A DNA stretch of 64,000 nucleotides from Steinernema hermaphroditum. Taxonomy: Eukaryota; Nematoda; Chromadorea; Rhabditida; Steinernematidae. Of this stretch, positions 12,741-27,200 are shown in pieces. The stretch's first letter is position 1. Every line of letters starts with the position of its first letter. Under the pieces are notes generated by a model. It was not told the DNA's origin and searched no databases. It saw nothing but the letters and a program-made list of their open reading frames with translations. The position numbers and the translations under genes were made by a program. The DNA is taken from contig CM059625.1 in NCBI GenBank assembly GCA_030435675.1, positions 16,678,001-16,742,000 of the forward strand, read 5' to 3'.

Positions 12741-15700
12741 ATGCAAAAAGTCGAAATGAGCACTCACGGCGGTAACTTCTTCATGCACAACGACTGGTCG
12801 CCGTTCACGTCGTTCAACGGACGTTCGACCGGCTCGAGAACTCCTTCCCTCGTGGACGCACACGGGAACAGCCTCTTCAGCATGCCGGTGGCCGCCAACG
12901 GTGGCCCGGATCTAAACCTCTACTCGCAGATTTTCAAGCCAGTTCCGTCGGCGGACGTCACTACGGGTATTGGCAAGCTCACTTGGCTTAGCTCCAAAGC
13001 GGGACTTCTCACTTGCAATGGGCTCAATGGTAACAAGACGGTTTCGTTCCAGCTCAAGGATTTTTGTGATGCGGTTAGTAGATTCTTATTTGCCTCTTCC
13101 AAATATCGACTAGATCACACAGTACAAGGAGTGAACTTGATATTGATCTTCCAGAGGGCTATATCCCTCAATAAATCATCAGCGTTTTCAAGTAGCCTGT
13201 GAGACAGATCAGCAATCAGCTCTACAAAATTAATTACATTATATCACTCATCAATATATTTGATATTGCTCTATATAGTAGCTTTACATCGACTCATTTT
13301 AGGGTGTTTCGGACCTCACACTGGTCCTCCGACCAGGTTTCACCATGTCGTTCCAAGCAATCTCCAGCGAAGCGGGTGAATTAATCGCAACTCAAGTGTC
13401 TCCCGTTATGGGAACGGTGAGTATCGCAATTATGAAACGAAGTCAATGCGACGTTCAGGAAGCGGAAATCGAATTTGCCAACGCTTCGGAAGTGGACCTC
13501 GAGTCTCCGGAACTGTCGGCCGCCTGTGGACCTCCCCGACTGGCAAAAGACACGTATTCGGTGGAGCAGGAGATGAAAGCGATTCCGATGTTGCTGTCCA
13601 TTTTCCGGCTCAACCCCACACCTCAGGCTCAGTTGTCAAGGTCTGTTATGCGCTCGCTTTGCAACAATCTCTAAAACCTGATTAGAAAAGGGTTCCTTTA
13701 CGAGCTGTACTCGTTTTTATGTTCTTGTTTACGGCGTTCTCACTGCCTGACCTTCCTACTGAAGCTTCGAAAGGTCATCAAAGGGCGCGGTGTTCCAATG
13801 GGCATTAGTCAGCCTGTACTTTTGGGCGCGGTAGAGAAAGCTCAACGTAAATGTCAAAAAACAATGCGGCTCAAGTATCGCCAGGGTTAGTTGTGCTCCA
13901 CTCGAAAGGGATGTTCTCCCTACCACACAAAAAAACGTCAGGTCCGAGGTGTTCGTTGTAAAAATATACACAAGTTGTAGTGCAGATGCGACGACTTATC
14001 GCAGAATAAAAAACGCTGCCCACCGAATCGTACCGTAATAAAGACCACAAACCGCCAAATCAATCAACTTCTGCGCGAGCAATTATCCTTTGACGATCAA
14101 TGAAGACCGCCGCTCTACTTCGGATACAAGTTTTGCGTGGAGTAGTGGATAGTACAGAGAATACGCGTGTCTCAAATGAAGGTTGTAGAACATGTTTTTG
14201 ATTCTGCAAGTGTGAAAAGGATACCTTTTCCGATATTGAGTGCCTCAGGTTTAACCATGAGAACCATAAATTGTATGTTAAATCTCTCTCTGAAGTCACG
14301 AATATGGAAACCTTCCCTAAAATGTACTCATTTCAGTCTCCACAGTCAGATCAGCAACTGCGGCGATGAAGAACTTTTCCGCTACGTGGGCACGAGCAGC
14401 CTGAAGCGTCGCCAATTCCTCGAACGTCGAACGCATATCTTCAAAATCGGCCAAGGCGACTGCGTTATCCTGCAGCCCGCTGCGGTATTCAACGCCGTCA
14501 ACTCCCTGGCACGTTTCCTTCTTCGCCGTGGCGGCTCAACAACCACGGACGTCCTGTACGAATTCTTCGCCAACTGTCCAGATCTCGATCGCGATGCTTA
14601 TCGAGTTATCGGAGAAGGTGGGTGTTTATGCGTACAGTTCTGTTCCGTCTTCGTCTTTGATGTCAAACGATCGGAGACGGGCGGAAAAGGATCGACTGGA
14701 GGCAATGGCGAAGGTCGCTGTGAGGCGAAAAATTCACCAGCAGCGACCTTGGGCTCTGTGTATTATGGAGTGGGGCGCAATACGATTAATTTTCAACTGT
14801 GTTTTGAAACGACACGATGCGCAGTTCGCTGCAAATGCAGACGGACGACGGGGAACGGTTTCAAGGTTACTAACCACTTTTTGCGGTCGATCGTCTCATG
14901 TCTGAGCACTTAGACATAAGCAAAACCGGCTTCTCGGAAAATGTGGGAATCATTCCGCAAAAGTACATTTCGATTGTACCTCTTGTTGCTTTGTCATCGA
15001 TCATTGCACGTCAAGAAGTATGGGTTGGAAGGGTGAGGGACAGGACCCTAATTATGCGGTTGTAAATCAATCACTTATCCCAGAAATCAATCAGTCATAG
15101 CTGAGTGTTCAAAAAGGATAGCGCTTGTTTGTATTCGAAGGGAAATGGAGAGCAGTAGAAAATATGGGACAAATGTCTGAAGGGTAAAAATTTTCAAAGG
15201 AGCGTGAGTCATCAGTGAATGAGGGAGTGCGTTTGTTTTCAATAGAAGGACAGCTAATGATTCACAACCATCCTCAATCACCAAATAAGCTAAAAATAGA
15301 ATGCTAAACGACGTTCGGAGAGCTTTATAGAACAGGCCTTTGCTGAAACAAGGCTTGATCATGTCAGAGATGGCCCATAGGCCTCGCAGTATGTCGCGTA
15401 GTCTATTGCACACAAGATGAATTGCAGCATCTACGAAAGAACAAACAAAGCTAATGACCCTTCTATTTAGGCCGAAACGCCTTCATGAATCTCATCACTG
15501 AACACTCATGGATCTTCGCCCTTTTTCCGGGTGGTCTCTTCGTCTCGGTCAAGCGCAACCTGCCTCACTTCGACTATTCCACCTTTCTTACCAAGAACTT
15601 TACCGATCCCGACGCAAGCAACATTCGCATATTCACGAAACCGACCCCGCTCGCTTCGCTTCCAGCAACTAACAACTCCGGCATACTGACAGCTCCGCAC

Positions 15701-16670
15701 TTGGGCGGCCCGGCTCCAAACCGCCTTCCAACTCACCCGGCTTCTTTGAACGGTTCCACGGGAGGCACACCGACAAACGGCGGCAGCATGAATAACGTTG
15801 CCAACGGCTCTGCGACAAGGCCCATCGGACCAGTTCGCAGCAGTATGTCCCCGAATCGCATGGCGCAAAAACCTAGAGTTCGCCTTGTAGATGGCATGCT
15901 CAACGCCAAGGGCGCCGCTCCACACAACGGCAGTTCGTGGATGGGGCCGCCGTCGGTGTTCGACTTCGGACCAGTGCCGGGAGACCTCTCTAGTGGCTCG
16001 TCGCCGTTGTCACCATGGCCTCAGACGTTCCATGGCAATATGACGCCCATGCAGAGTGCATTCGCAAACGGTGCTCACCCGAGTGTCACTTCTGCGGCTG
16101 CACAAACCGCATCCATCTGGAACGGAACGGCTGCCGCGACGAACGGGAAGAGCCGTTCCAAGTGCGATGCCGCTGTACAGACTGACTATTCAATGGTAGG
16201 CTTTTTGATTTACATTAGAAAACGACCGGATGCATTAACAGAAATGCCAAATAACCTAAAAATTCTTAATTAGAGTTTTACGCTTCTATGTGTGTCCTAA
16301 AGGTCCTTGAATGAAAGGAAATGCACAGTTGTTTCCCTTTGTAAAGTCAAATCCAATCTTCTCATACATCTTCTTTCAGCTCACCAACGAAATCGCCTGC
16401 GGACCAGACGAGTCGGTCCACCGCTGTGCCTGTGGCAACGTGATGCCCGTCGGTGCCTGGAGCCCCGGCTCATCGTCCGTGCCCTCGCTCACGCCGTCCT
16501 CCCAGTTATCGCCCTTCGCCGGTGGCTACTCCAAAACCTCACAGTACTCCTCTTCGGGTCGCTCTTCTTCCGGTGACGTCTCGGAGCACAGCTCCGAAAG
16601 GCTTTTCACGCCCTTCTCTCAAGTGCTTCCATTCGACTTGAACTTCTCCGCAATGAAACTCTCTCACTAA
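12741..16670 (+). CDS. probable RNA-binding protein with OB/cold-shock-like and winged-helix (LOTUS/Egalitarian-like) segments
   Basis: Six exons: 12741-13073, 13303-13416, 13459-13640, 14337-14617, 15471-16195, 16380-16670; 641 aa, all phases closing. I do not recognise the family with certainty. Residues 78-149 have a beta-barrel pattern like a cold-shock/OB domain: GKLTWLSSKAGLLTC, then VSFQLKDFCD, LRPGFTMSFQAI and ATQVSPVMG. Residues about 262-342 (NSLARFLLRRGGSTTTDVLY through GRNAFMNLITEHSWIFALFP and GGLFVSVKRNLP) look like the winged-helix segment at the N-terminus of Egalitarian and in LOTUS proteins, which act in mRNA localisation and germ granules. Residues 345-545 are Ser/Pro/Asn/Gly-rich and probably disordered. 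The C-terminus has a small Cys motif (HRCACGN, 559-565). The start is the first ATG after an upstream acceptor; 12756 is an alternative. The role in mRNA control is inference. Confidence 0.75.
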
Positions 16671-18166
16671 GCATCATCAATTCCGTTTTTCGTCGTCTCT
16701 AGTCTCCCCACACCGACACATAATTTATATCAACGAGTCATTTTTGTTCCTCAATCCGAGTAATGCCTCCGCCATTTATCTGTTCTCAGATTCTAGCAGA
16801 TTTCTCGATAGAAACAATTCATAATACAACTAGTTCCCCGTTAGTCACTTTCTTCTCTCAACTACTCTCATTTACCTGTCCACTCCACTCACATTCACGA
16901 GCTTCATAACCGTCCGTTGCTTTCAAAATTTTATTTTTTTCCCTCTTCATAACTGTTAACACTTCGCTCAGTTCTCTGCCAGCGTCTCCAGGCGCATCAT
17001 AAAACTACCATCGTGTACTTTATTTGTTAAGTTGTTCACTCTTTTCTCAACATAGTGGCCTTTCCGTTTTCCGTCCAAGCTGGTTCAACTTTTCTTAGAC
17101 TCTATAGTTCCTAGTTCACACTAACCCGCCTGTGTCTTAAGCCTCGAAAAACTTATTCCACATTTTATTCCATACGTTACAATCATAATCGCCAAAGATC
17201 ATTCCATAACAGAAATCGTCCATCGACGTTTCGCTTTATCACACCCCGTGTACATAGTCGTTTCTGCCCCGTTCTAGTTCAAATTCCCTCCCCCGTCTCC
17301 GTTGCTCTAACCTGAACCGATGTGTTTCTTCCGTACAATATGGGTGGTTCTTCTCATACAATCGACAGCTCCAACTCTGCCATTTTCTCTAGTATTCCCT
17401 CACTCAGCGTTACCTGTGAATGAACTCGTCTCACAAATTCTAATCAGCCACCATTGTTTTTCCACCAAATACTGCTATTCATACCTTTGCGCGTTGTTGT
17501 GATATTGTCATTCGTTGAGGGTCGCTCGTCGTTGCCTACCTTGCTACACTCTCAGTGCTCCTTCTCTTAACGTCTTTCAAAGAGGTTCGTGCAGTTTGTG
17601 ATGATTCCCTCCATCGTTGTTACTCTTTTCGATTTTGTTACTTATCTTACGTATCCCCTTCATTCGGTCTACCTTCATCTCAAATCTCGTCCAACTCTTC
17701 TATTCAGCGATATACCCAATGTGATAGCATATATTCTATTCTCCTCTTACCGTAGTCTTTTACACTCTCTTATCCCGCTGCCTATTAGATTCTAATACAA
17801 ACATGGGTAGCCGAACTCATCTCAACGTGTGCCTCATCGTTCGCATCTTCCCCGTCCCCTATCAAATACATTTATTTCATCGCTCGTAAACTGTGCCATA
17901 GAGCAGATTCTCTTCACCCCACTCTCCGTCTCGAACACAATACAAATGCCTTCTCAATGAAAATCTCGTACGGGTTGGCAGCGTTCTTCTGCCACTCCAC
18001 TTCCCTCATTTAATATCCGTCTCTTTCCGACTCCCCTACCTACAAGTACGTCTTTACATTTATGGCAATAATGCGTTCATAATATGCACTGATTTCACCG
18101 TTCTTCTGAATAAGCTTAATGTAACCTAAGATGGCCACTTAAAATACCAGTTCGACAGTCAATAAA
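16671..18166 (+). other. presumed long pyrimidine-rich 3' UTR
   Basis: About 1.5 kb directly after the stop at 16668-16670 is strikingly rich in C and T on the plus strand (runs such as CCCTCCCCCGTCTCC) and has no convincing coding frame. It ends at an AATAAA, and base composition returns to background beyond. This fits one long 3' UTR of the preceding gene. Confidence 0.55.
18161..18166 (+). terminator. polyadenylation signal AATAAA
   Basis: AATAAA in the context GTCAATAAACTATT, at the point where the pyrimidine-rich stretch downstream of the 641-aa gene ends. It is the best candidate poly(A) signal for that gene. Confidence 0.45.
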
Positions 18167-18189
18167 CTATTATGCGAACAGTCGTTTGA

Positions 18190-19660
18190 CAATGATCAGG
18201 GCGCAGAACAACCGTCGTCAAAATGAAATAACAAGCATATGTGTGTGAATAGGCCTTGGTCTAATTCTAATTGTTGAATGCGTTTATGATGCAGGCAATT
18301 GAACATCCAAGAAATCAGATTGGTTCGTTGAGTTGTTACTATAGATCAGGTCGGTTTTTGTTTTACTTTCTGATATTTCACTGTGGTGGCACAAGGGCAA
18401 GTAGGACAAGCCGAATCGGCTACTGAGCCCAACTGGTACCACAGTTCACAGGTCTACCACAGCAAGCCCTAACGCTTAAATCGATCCATAGTGTTTTAGC
18501 GACAACTGTATTAACATTGGGTTCTTACGCTAAAGATAGCGTGTTGGAAAACTTGAAAAAACAATTAGAAAAAGGGCGCTAAAATGGCATCCGTTCTGAT
18601 CTAATCACGCTTATTTGACTCATTGTTTACGCCTTTCGAATGGCTACACTTTGATTACTGTCCCTCCGTGGCGTTACCCCTTCTTGGACTATTAAGGACG
18701 GCTTAGAGTCAAGGTATATTTTGCTTACTTTGCCAATTTCCGATCTCTTTGTCTTATTTTAAACGCTTCGCACTGATATCGTTCTGTTAGGAAGTGGGCA
18801 AGTGTGTATCAGAGCGACGATAGGCCAACATGTCTTGCGAAGAAGAATGTCTCGGCTTCAAACAGTTGGTTGTTGTAGAAATAAACTTAGAAACATGCGT
18901 GGAGGCCGGGATATGTTAGATTATTTCTTACACATTTGACGTCTATTTCCTTGAAGTAGAAATGAGCTCGTGGGGTGGCTATGAGAATATATGTAGTACC
19001 TGAAAGTGTCATCCACATGCAGCATGTCCTCACAGCCTGCTATAGTACTTAACCAATGCAGAAGATGTTAATCGGGTTCACCTTTTCGAGAGTTGCTTAT
19101 GTTTTGAGAAATGACGTGCACCGCTATAGGTGCGTTTAACAGGCAAGACTCAACAATGCACGTCATAGAGGGCAGTCGCCGTTGATCACGGAATTATTAC
19201 CGTACGAAGCCTACAGATCACCTCGCATTTCGTATTCTGAAGAATGCCTCACTCATTCCTTTAAAGGCCAGCTTATGCATTCTTTGCTGTTTACCTTATG
19301 GTTCTGCAAGTTGATGCATCTCCCTGTATTAGTTCGCTTTGTAGAGTGAACTATCTCACAGGCACCATCTCATTTGAACAGTGAGTTCTGTGATGAGTAG
19401 TACATTTTCGAAACGAGGAATAGAAGTAGAACGTTTAGGTGCACAAGTTCAGTCGCTTAATTTCCATCGCCATTAGTCTTCAAAACTCCGACCCGTTTAA
19501 AAACAATGTCTCACAACGACAATTCAGGGGGTACGGTACCGCTACCGTTCATTTCGACGTCCCTGACTGTTATCGCATTCTGCACCGGAATTCTCCTCAG
19601 TTTTTCATGAACGCTTCGGTTGTATCTTTATCTTCTTTATGTTAAAACAGTTGCAACTTT
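18190..19660. other. intergenic DNA
   Basis: No gene seen. It contains a 10-bp inverted repeat listed separately (19111-19166). The sequence up to 19670 ends in TTACTTTAAG, an acceptor adjoining the next gene's start. Confidence 0.5.
19111..19166. repeat. inverted repeat of CRE-like motifs
   Basis: ATGACGTGCA at 19111-19120 and its exact reverse complement TGCACGTCAT at 19157-19166, separated by 36 bp. Each arm contains the CREB/ATF core TGACGT. It lies about 0.5 kb upstream of the coiled-coil gene. Confidence 0.45.
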
Positions 19661-19670
19661 TACTTTAAGG

Positions 19671-20410
19671 ATGTCTCATCTGAACGTTGACGAAAGAGCC
19701 ACGTTGCTCGAAATGGTGGACACGCTCCTGGCCACAATCGAGGTTGCGGAGTAAGTTGTTTTTTCCTACGTCCGTTTTGGAGCTGAAGTTAGCGATGCCT
19801 GCTATCCGTGTTCTATGGGTAACTTGATTTTGTTCCAGGCTCCGCGTGCAAGCTGACGACCTTGCGCGCCAAAATGACTTGGCGGACAAATCCGACCAAG
19901 CTGACGAGCTCCTCATGGAGCTGAAGCGCAAAATGGGCGGCCTCAAAAACGATGAGTATGTTCGATTGATAATTCATTTAAAGTTCCATCACCACAGTAC
20001 TCTCATCGAAAACGCCGTTAAAGAGCACCTGGCGCAGTTACGCGTGGACCTCGAGAACCTCAACAGTGAACACTCCGAAGCGATGAATCGGAAGAATCGC
20101 GTGATTGAAGGTGACCAACAAAGTGAAATGCTAATTCGATGCTGATGTGATTACAGAACTGAATGACTCGAAAAAGGAACTAAAAGCGAAGATCAGCTCT
20201 GTTGAGGCGAAGATTCGCAGTGAAAGTGCTGCCGTGGTCAAGACCACGAATGCCTTGAAAAAAGCGGAAGGCGTTCTTGCAGCGGTATGTCTTGCTTTAG
20301 CAACCTTTAAGCAAACAGACCTTCAGGAGCGTAAACAGCGTAAGGCGTTGGTGGCCAGCTTGAAAGACCGTATCAAGTACGCGGAGCACATTACTGAAGA
20401 GTATCGTTAG
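19671..20410 (+). CDS. small coiled-coil protein, function unknown
   Basis: Five exons: 19671-19750, 19839-19955, 19998-20110, 20157-20284, 20327-20410, giving 173 aa with all phases closing; introns 88, 42, 46 and 42 nt. The whole protein is charged and helical with heptad-like spacing of Leu/Ile/Val (VKEHLAQLRVDLENLNSEH; ELNDSKKELKAKISSVEAKI), so a rod-like coiled-coil subunit is likely. No catalytic motif, membrane segment or signal peptide is visible. The ATG lies one base after an AG acceptor (TTACTTTAAGg), suggesting trans-splicing. Small cytoskeletal, kinetochore or trafficking coiled coils are all possible and I cannot choose between them. Intron 2 is a multiple of three without an in-frame stop, so retention would add 14 residues. 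Confidence 0.7.
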
Positions 20411-21870
20411 TTGCTGTGTGATAAGCTGTTTAGAGAAAAGTTGTTATTAAGTTGTTTCATCACTTTTTCTCGTGGTCCCACTCTGTAATGTGTGTCGGTA
20501 GCGATCTGTCTTGGCGTTTCCTCACTCTCTGTGAAGTCTGAAGAATGACTTGAGAGAGCGTTAGTCCTTATTGGCGCAGTGATGGCACCGGGTTGCTAGA
20601 AGTCTTGGTGCACCAGGATTGAGGTTGTTCTATCCATCTGCTCATGAAGCTCTAGCGCCGATGGACTTCTGCGCGCTACCCGCACTCGCTGCCGAAGTTT
20701 CGCTGCAACGCATTGTCTACGCCGCTAGGCGCAACGAAGCCTGTTCGCCGTGTTCCAGCAGCGAGCCTCCGTGCGAATTGGCCTCTTCGCCGCATTGAAG
20801 CCAGCGCACGCTGACGAGATCGCTGCGCGTTCTCTCCCTCGGACATGGGAAAAAGGAAGCCTTCGGCAACGACGTTGTGCCGCACTAGGAGTCTTGTATG
20901 GCAGAGTTCCCTTGATTCGAGAGACTAAACTCGCAGTGATCAGCTTTATCAAGATATTTATCACTACTGGAATGGGATTGCTTGAAGACAGGACACTTTT
21001 CAGTGATTTTTGATGATGTTTGGCTGATGCCTGATGTCCGTCAGTTGTAATTGTCTTTTCCAGAAACTGTGCATGGAATGGCGATCGTGTAGCTGAAGGC
21101 CCGTTCATGATAATGTATTCGCTTGTTTATTGTGTTCATTTGCTTCAAATAAATGCCAACAGACGCTGGTTCAAGTTATTAATAGCAATTGACCTTCAGC
21201 CTTCGGATCGAGACACAATCTCTGTGAGTGAGTTCGACAAAATTCTAGGATTTTGATGTTAACTCCACGCGGGACGATTAAGAAGTCATGACTTCGCCAG
21301 TGATCGTGGAACATTCTTTCCCAGACCTATTGCGACTTAGCACAAGCGGCCGAACAAGCAGTTCATATGATTAATTTTGGTTCGAGCATCTTATGCGATC
21401 AAACACCGCTGTTTAGAGAACAGATGATAGAGCATTGCCATAACAGGTACTTCATTTTTGCTCAGGCATCAGATTTACTTCCACGTTTTAGTATTTTCTG
21501 ACCTGTGAGATCGAAAAGTACAACGACTGATATACTTGAAGAAATCTGCTTTTGGTAAGAATCAAACTAACGATTTAGGGGCATCGCATCCCTATAGAAT
21601 GAACCTGGTTCATAGGAGTGGAGCATCGTTGCCAATGTCATCACATCACCATTGTCACAACAGCATCGTCGCCCCGTCTCCTCGCTGCCGACACTCAAGC
21701 AGCCATCCAGCCGAGTTCGCCGTTCGAGCGAGCTCGTCGCCAGCCGGACGCCCTACAGTAGTGCGGTCGCGGGCGTTGGATTGGCTGCGGTCGCGCTGGC
21801 CACGCCTCTGCCCTCAAAAGGCGTCCGTCCCACCAGCGGGAGCGCGTTGATCCCCTCCTCGGGGCGCTAA
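20411..21870. other. intergenic region and FEZF 5' flank
   Basis: Contains a GC-rich patch at about 20650-20900 with an Arg-rich minus-strand frame beginning MSEGENAQRSRQR. It is too weakly supported to call. The last 250 bases before 21871 are GC-rich and open in the FEZF frame up to a TAA at 21868-21870 immediately before the start codon. Confidence 0.4.
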
Positions 21871-24074
<2,204 letters not shown>

Positions 24075-24238
24075 CTGCGACGAAGAAGATATGAGCCGAT
24101 TTACGGATGTCTTGCCATCGACTGACTTCACTACAAATGCGCATTTACGTACTATACGTGTAAAATTTTAAGTTTTCTGTCCTCTTTCCCGTCAGCAACG
24201 TCATATCAATGTGTATATCTGCTTAAATGATGTGTAGA

Positions 24239-24244
24239 AATAAA
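24239..24244 (+). terminator. polyadenylation signal AATAAA after FEZF
   Basis: AATAAA in GTAGAAATAAACGATT, 165 bp after the FEZF stop. Distance and context suit a 3' UTR end. Confidence 0.5.
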
Positions 24245-27200
24245 CGATTATCATCAGTGACTTTTTGATCTCACAGAGAGCTGAAGGAAATCCTTACGAC
24301 CTTACGGCTTCGCTTGCGACGGTAGAGCTATGAGCTACAAACGAAAGGGAGAATATCGATGTGGCATCTTGTTTTCTCCTTATGTTAGTAAACGTAAGAG
24401 GAAGTTAACAGGAAATTTCTGATAGCAGCATCATAATGTTCCGTGTTTTCAGACTGACATTTTCCGAGAAACAGTGCTAATCCTTCAAATCCGCATTTCC
24501 GAAGAGAGTAACCAAACGACCACTTACATCCTGAAGGAGTGTACGAATTGGGAAGCTTAGGATTAGGGTAAGCAAGCTGGTTGGAAATCGATAAAAAAGG
24601 AACTGCACTTTGATTTATAAGTTCATCTTTGATCCGCACTAAATAACAAGAAATTTTGTGAGCAAAGCGTTATGAGCAATAGCTTCCTGTCCCTTAAAAG
24701 GAGCGAAAACTGTGGCAAAGAATGGTGAATGAGCACTGTAGTCCGACCTTCTTGTGATCCGGCTGATGATGCATGTTTTGTCATGTCATGTTTGATGCAT
24801 TTTCATTTTTCAAATATCCCAACTTCTAAATAAAGATGTGCTGAGAATAAAAAATTTGGAAAAATGAAAATACGACACGTTATCCCTTATTTGATTTAAT
24901 CGTCTTTCATCCTCTGAAATGGCATCGGCCGTCTCGATCGGACTCAAACTTTCACATTTTCATCATGATGTCATCCTGTACGGTGATCCTTGCTTGAAAG
25001 TGCTTGCTGCTTTCTGCTTAGTCTCCTCCAATATCTCCTTAAGCGACAGTACAAGGACATTCTGAGAACACACCGTAATCTGGCAGCAGCACTGAAATGC
25101 CAGCAGGTTCTGTTCCTCGTTCAATTCAATGCTCCATGCCCACACCTGCTCGTCACGCCTTGCCCTCTCTGCTCAGCACATCTTGAACCCCATCGCCTCA
25201 AGTACAAAAATTAATGTCTTTTCGACGATGCCATTTAAAAGAATAAACGGTACATTGACTATTGCAAACGAGGCGCATTCAAACAGAGGCGAACAACAAA
25301 AAACGGGCGTTATAATGGGGTACGGTGAGGCGACGCGCGCCAACCCGTCGCCGAGTTCGTTTTTTTAACGAGCGGCGCGACGACTTCCGCCGCGACTTTA
25401 CGGTGGCAAAGTAAACAGAGTGTCGTCGCGTAAAACATGATGGCCGTGATAGGAATTGGGGGTTGAATGGTGCTCGAGCTCTGAAGCAGTACCGATCAAG
25501 GCATCCAGTCACTATAACTTGTAATTCTGCATTAAGTTGTCTACATTTCACTTCTTTAAACAATACCGAGACGATTGGTAAAAGACCTATCCCTTTCGAC
25601 CACTATCAATTAATGAAGCATTCAGAAATAGAACAATAGGCAGTCAAATGTTGGCATATTGATTAAGCTTCAATTTACTTCGCCTTTAGTCAAAAGAACA
25701 CCTTTTCGACTGAAAGATGATGCACATTTATAGTCTCGGCAGGCAGTGTTAGTTCTTTTTGTAAGTAGTGTTCTTTTTGCCAAGTTATGAGTAATCTTTT
25801 GCCATGCCATTGCGGTCTATTTGTTAATATTTAAGATTGCAGCTCAACCGCAGAGAGGTTACAATAACCGATGTTGCCACAGTGTCCCTGAAGGGTTTTT
25901 TTTCTCGATGCACCGGTCATTTTTTGCTCGATCGGCGCCAATGGAATTCGACACCGGTGGCGCCGTCGTGCGGCCGTCGTGCATATGTGAGGTTCCGATC
26001 CGATTAGCGGATCAATTTTGTGAATGGTGCGCAAGTTTCGGAGATCTTTTGCCTCTTTGCCGACTACTCAGTCGATAGCCGCATTCTTCACCCGTACGCG
26101 CGAAACGTCCATGAGTTCGATGGTGTGACGTCGGATTACGGTATGCGACTTCGAAATGATTGGATTGTGGGGATTCATTCGACGCGCTCGGTCGCGCGCG
26201 CGAGGATTAGGAGCCGAAGGTGTCCTAGCGCTGCCAGGCACTCACTGGACGCCAGTGTGAGGGGAGTGAGCGAGTGGCAATTAGCGAATATTATGTCGCT
26301 TTTCTTTGGACGAGAGATTGAAGAGGGGCTTCCTGGCAAATGGGTGCGGGTGGCAAGACGGAGAGCATCCAGGTGGGAATAAGGGACATCCAGATGTGCT
26401 GTCATTAGGTGCTCGTCAATTCGAAAGACATTGAATAAAATCAGTAAATTTCGTTGTAAATTAAAAAGGAATAAAAAATACGGGTAAGGTTGTACTGATG
26501 AACGACATGTGTTAAATGTTTGATGCGATTTGACTGCATCAATCATTCTCATAATGGGGAGCATAGAAGCATTTGAAGTTTATCGTTTTGCTTCTCCCCA
26601 GAGCTGCGATTGCAGAATAATGTAGCCAACATTTGGTACATCTAACTTACCATATAATCCCAGATAGTTGTGCATGTAAATGGCGCATGGTGTTAGTAAA
26701 GACATTGCTCCTTACCATGCGCTTCCTGTACATATTTATCAATCATGTGTTCATTTAAAAGGCACCCCATGATGGCCTTTCCACTCCAATTTCCTTCATT
26801 TCAATTCGCAATTAGCGACGATTATCTTCACTTCCTTAAGCGCTGGTCGAAACCGCAGGATGCGAGTTGATGAAAGAGCCGTGCGTGTGGCATGGCCTCT
26901 ATCGACATCGAAAAAGAAGGCATTTTGTAAACATTACATAATTCGACACCATGAGCTGCTGCTCTTTTGGACGATGACAGATGACGTCCACGTAAACAAG
27001 CCTTTCGTGAAATTAAGCACGCATTCAATGCGCACTTGATGCTTGCTGCTAATAGGGGATTTTGCTTGAAAAGAAGAAAAGGACAGTTTCAGCCGCAAGT
27101 TCTTCAACCTTTTTGCATATTAATGATCTTCATCAGTTCAACGTTCAGAATTCAAAATCAAAAAAATATAAATCTTGTCACGGCTATTGATACCGTTTAT

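Noticed and set aside
15087..15413. 108-codon minus-strand frame
   Set aside because: Lies inside an intron of the 641-aa gene with no domain or splice partners.
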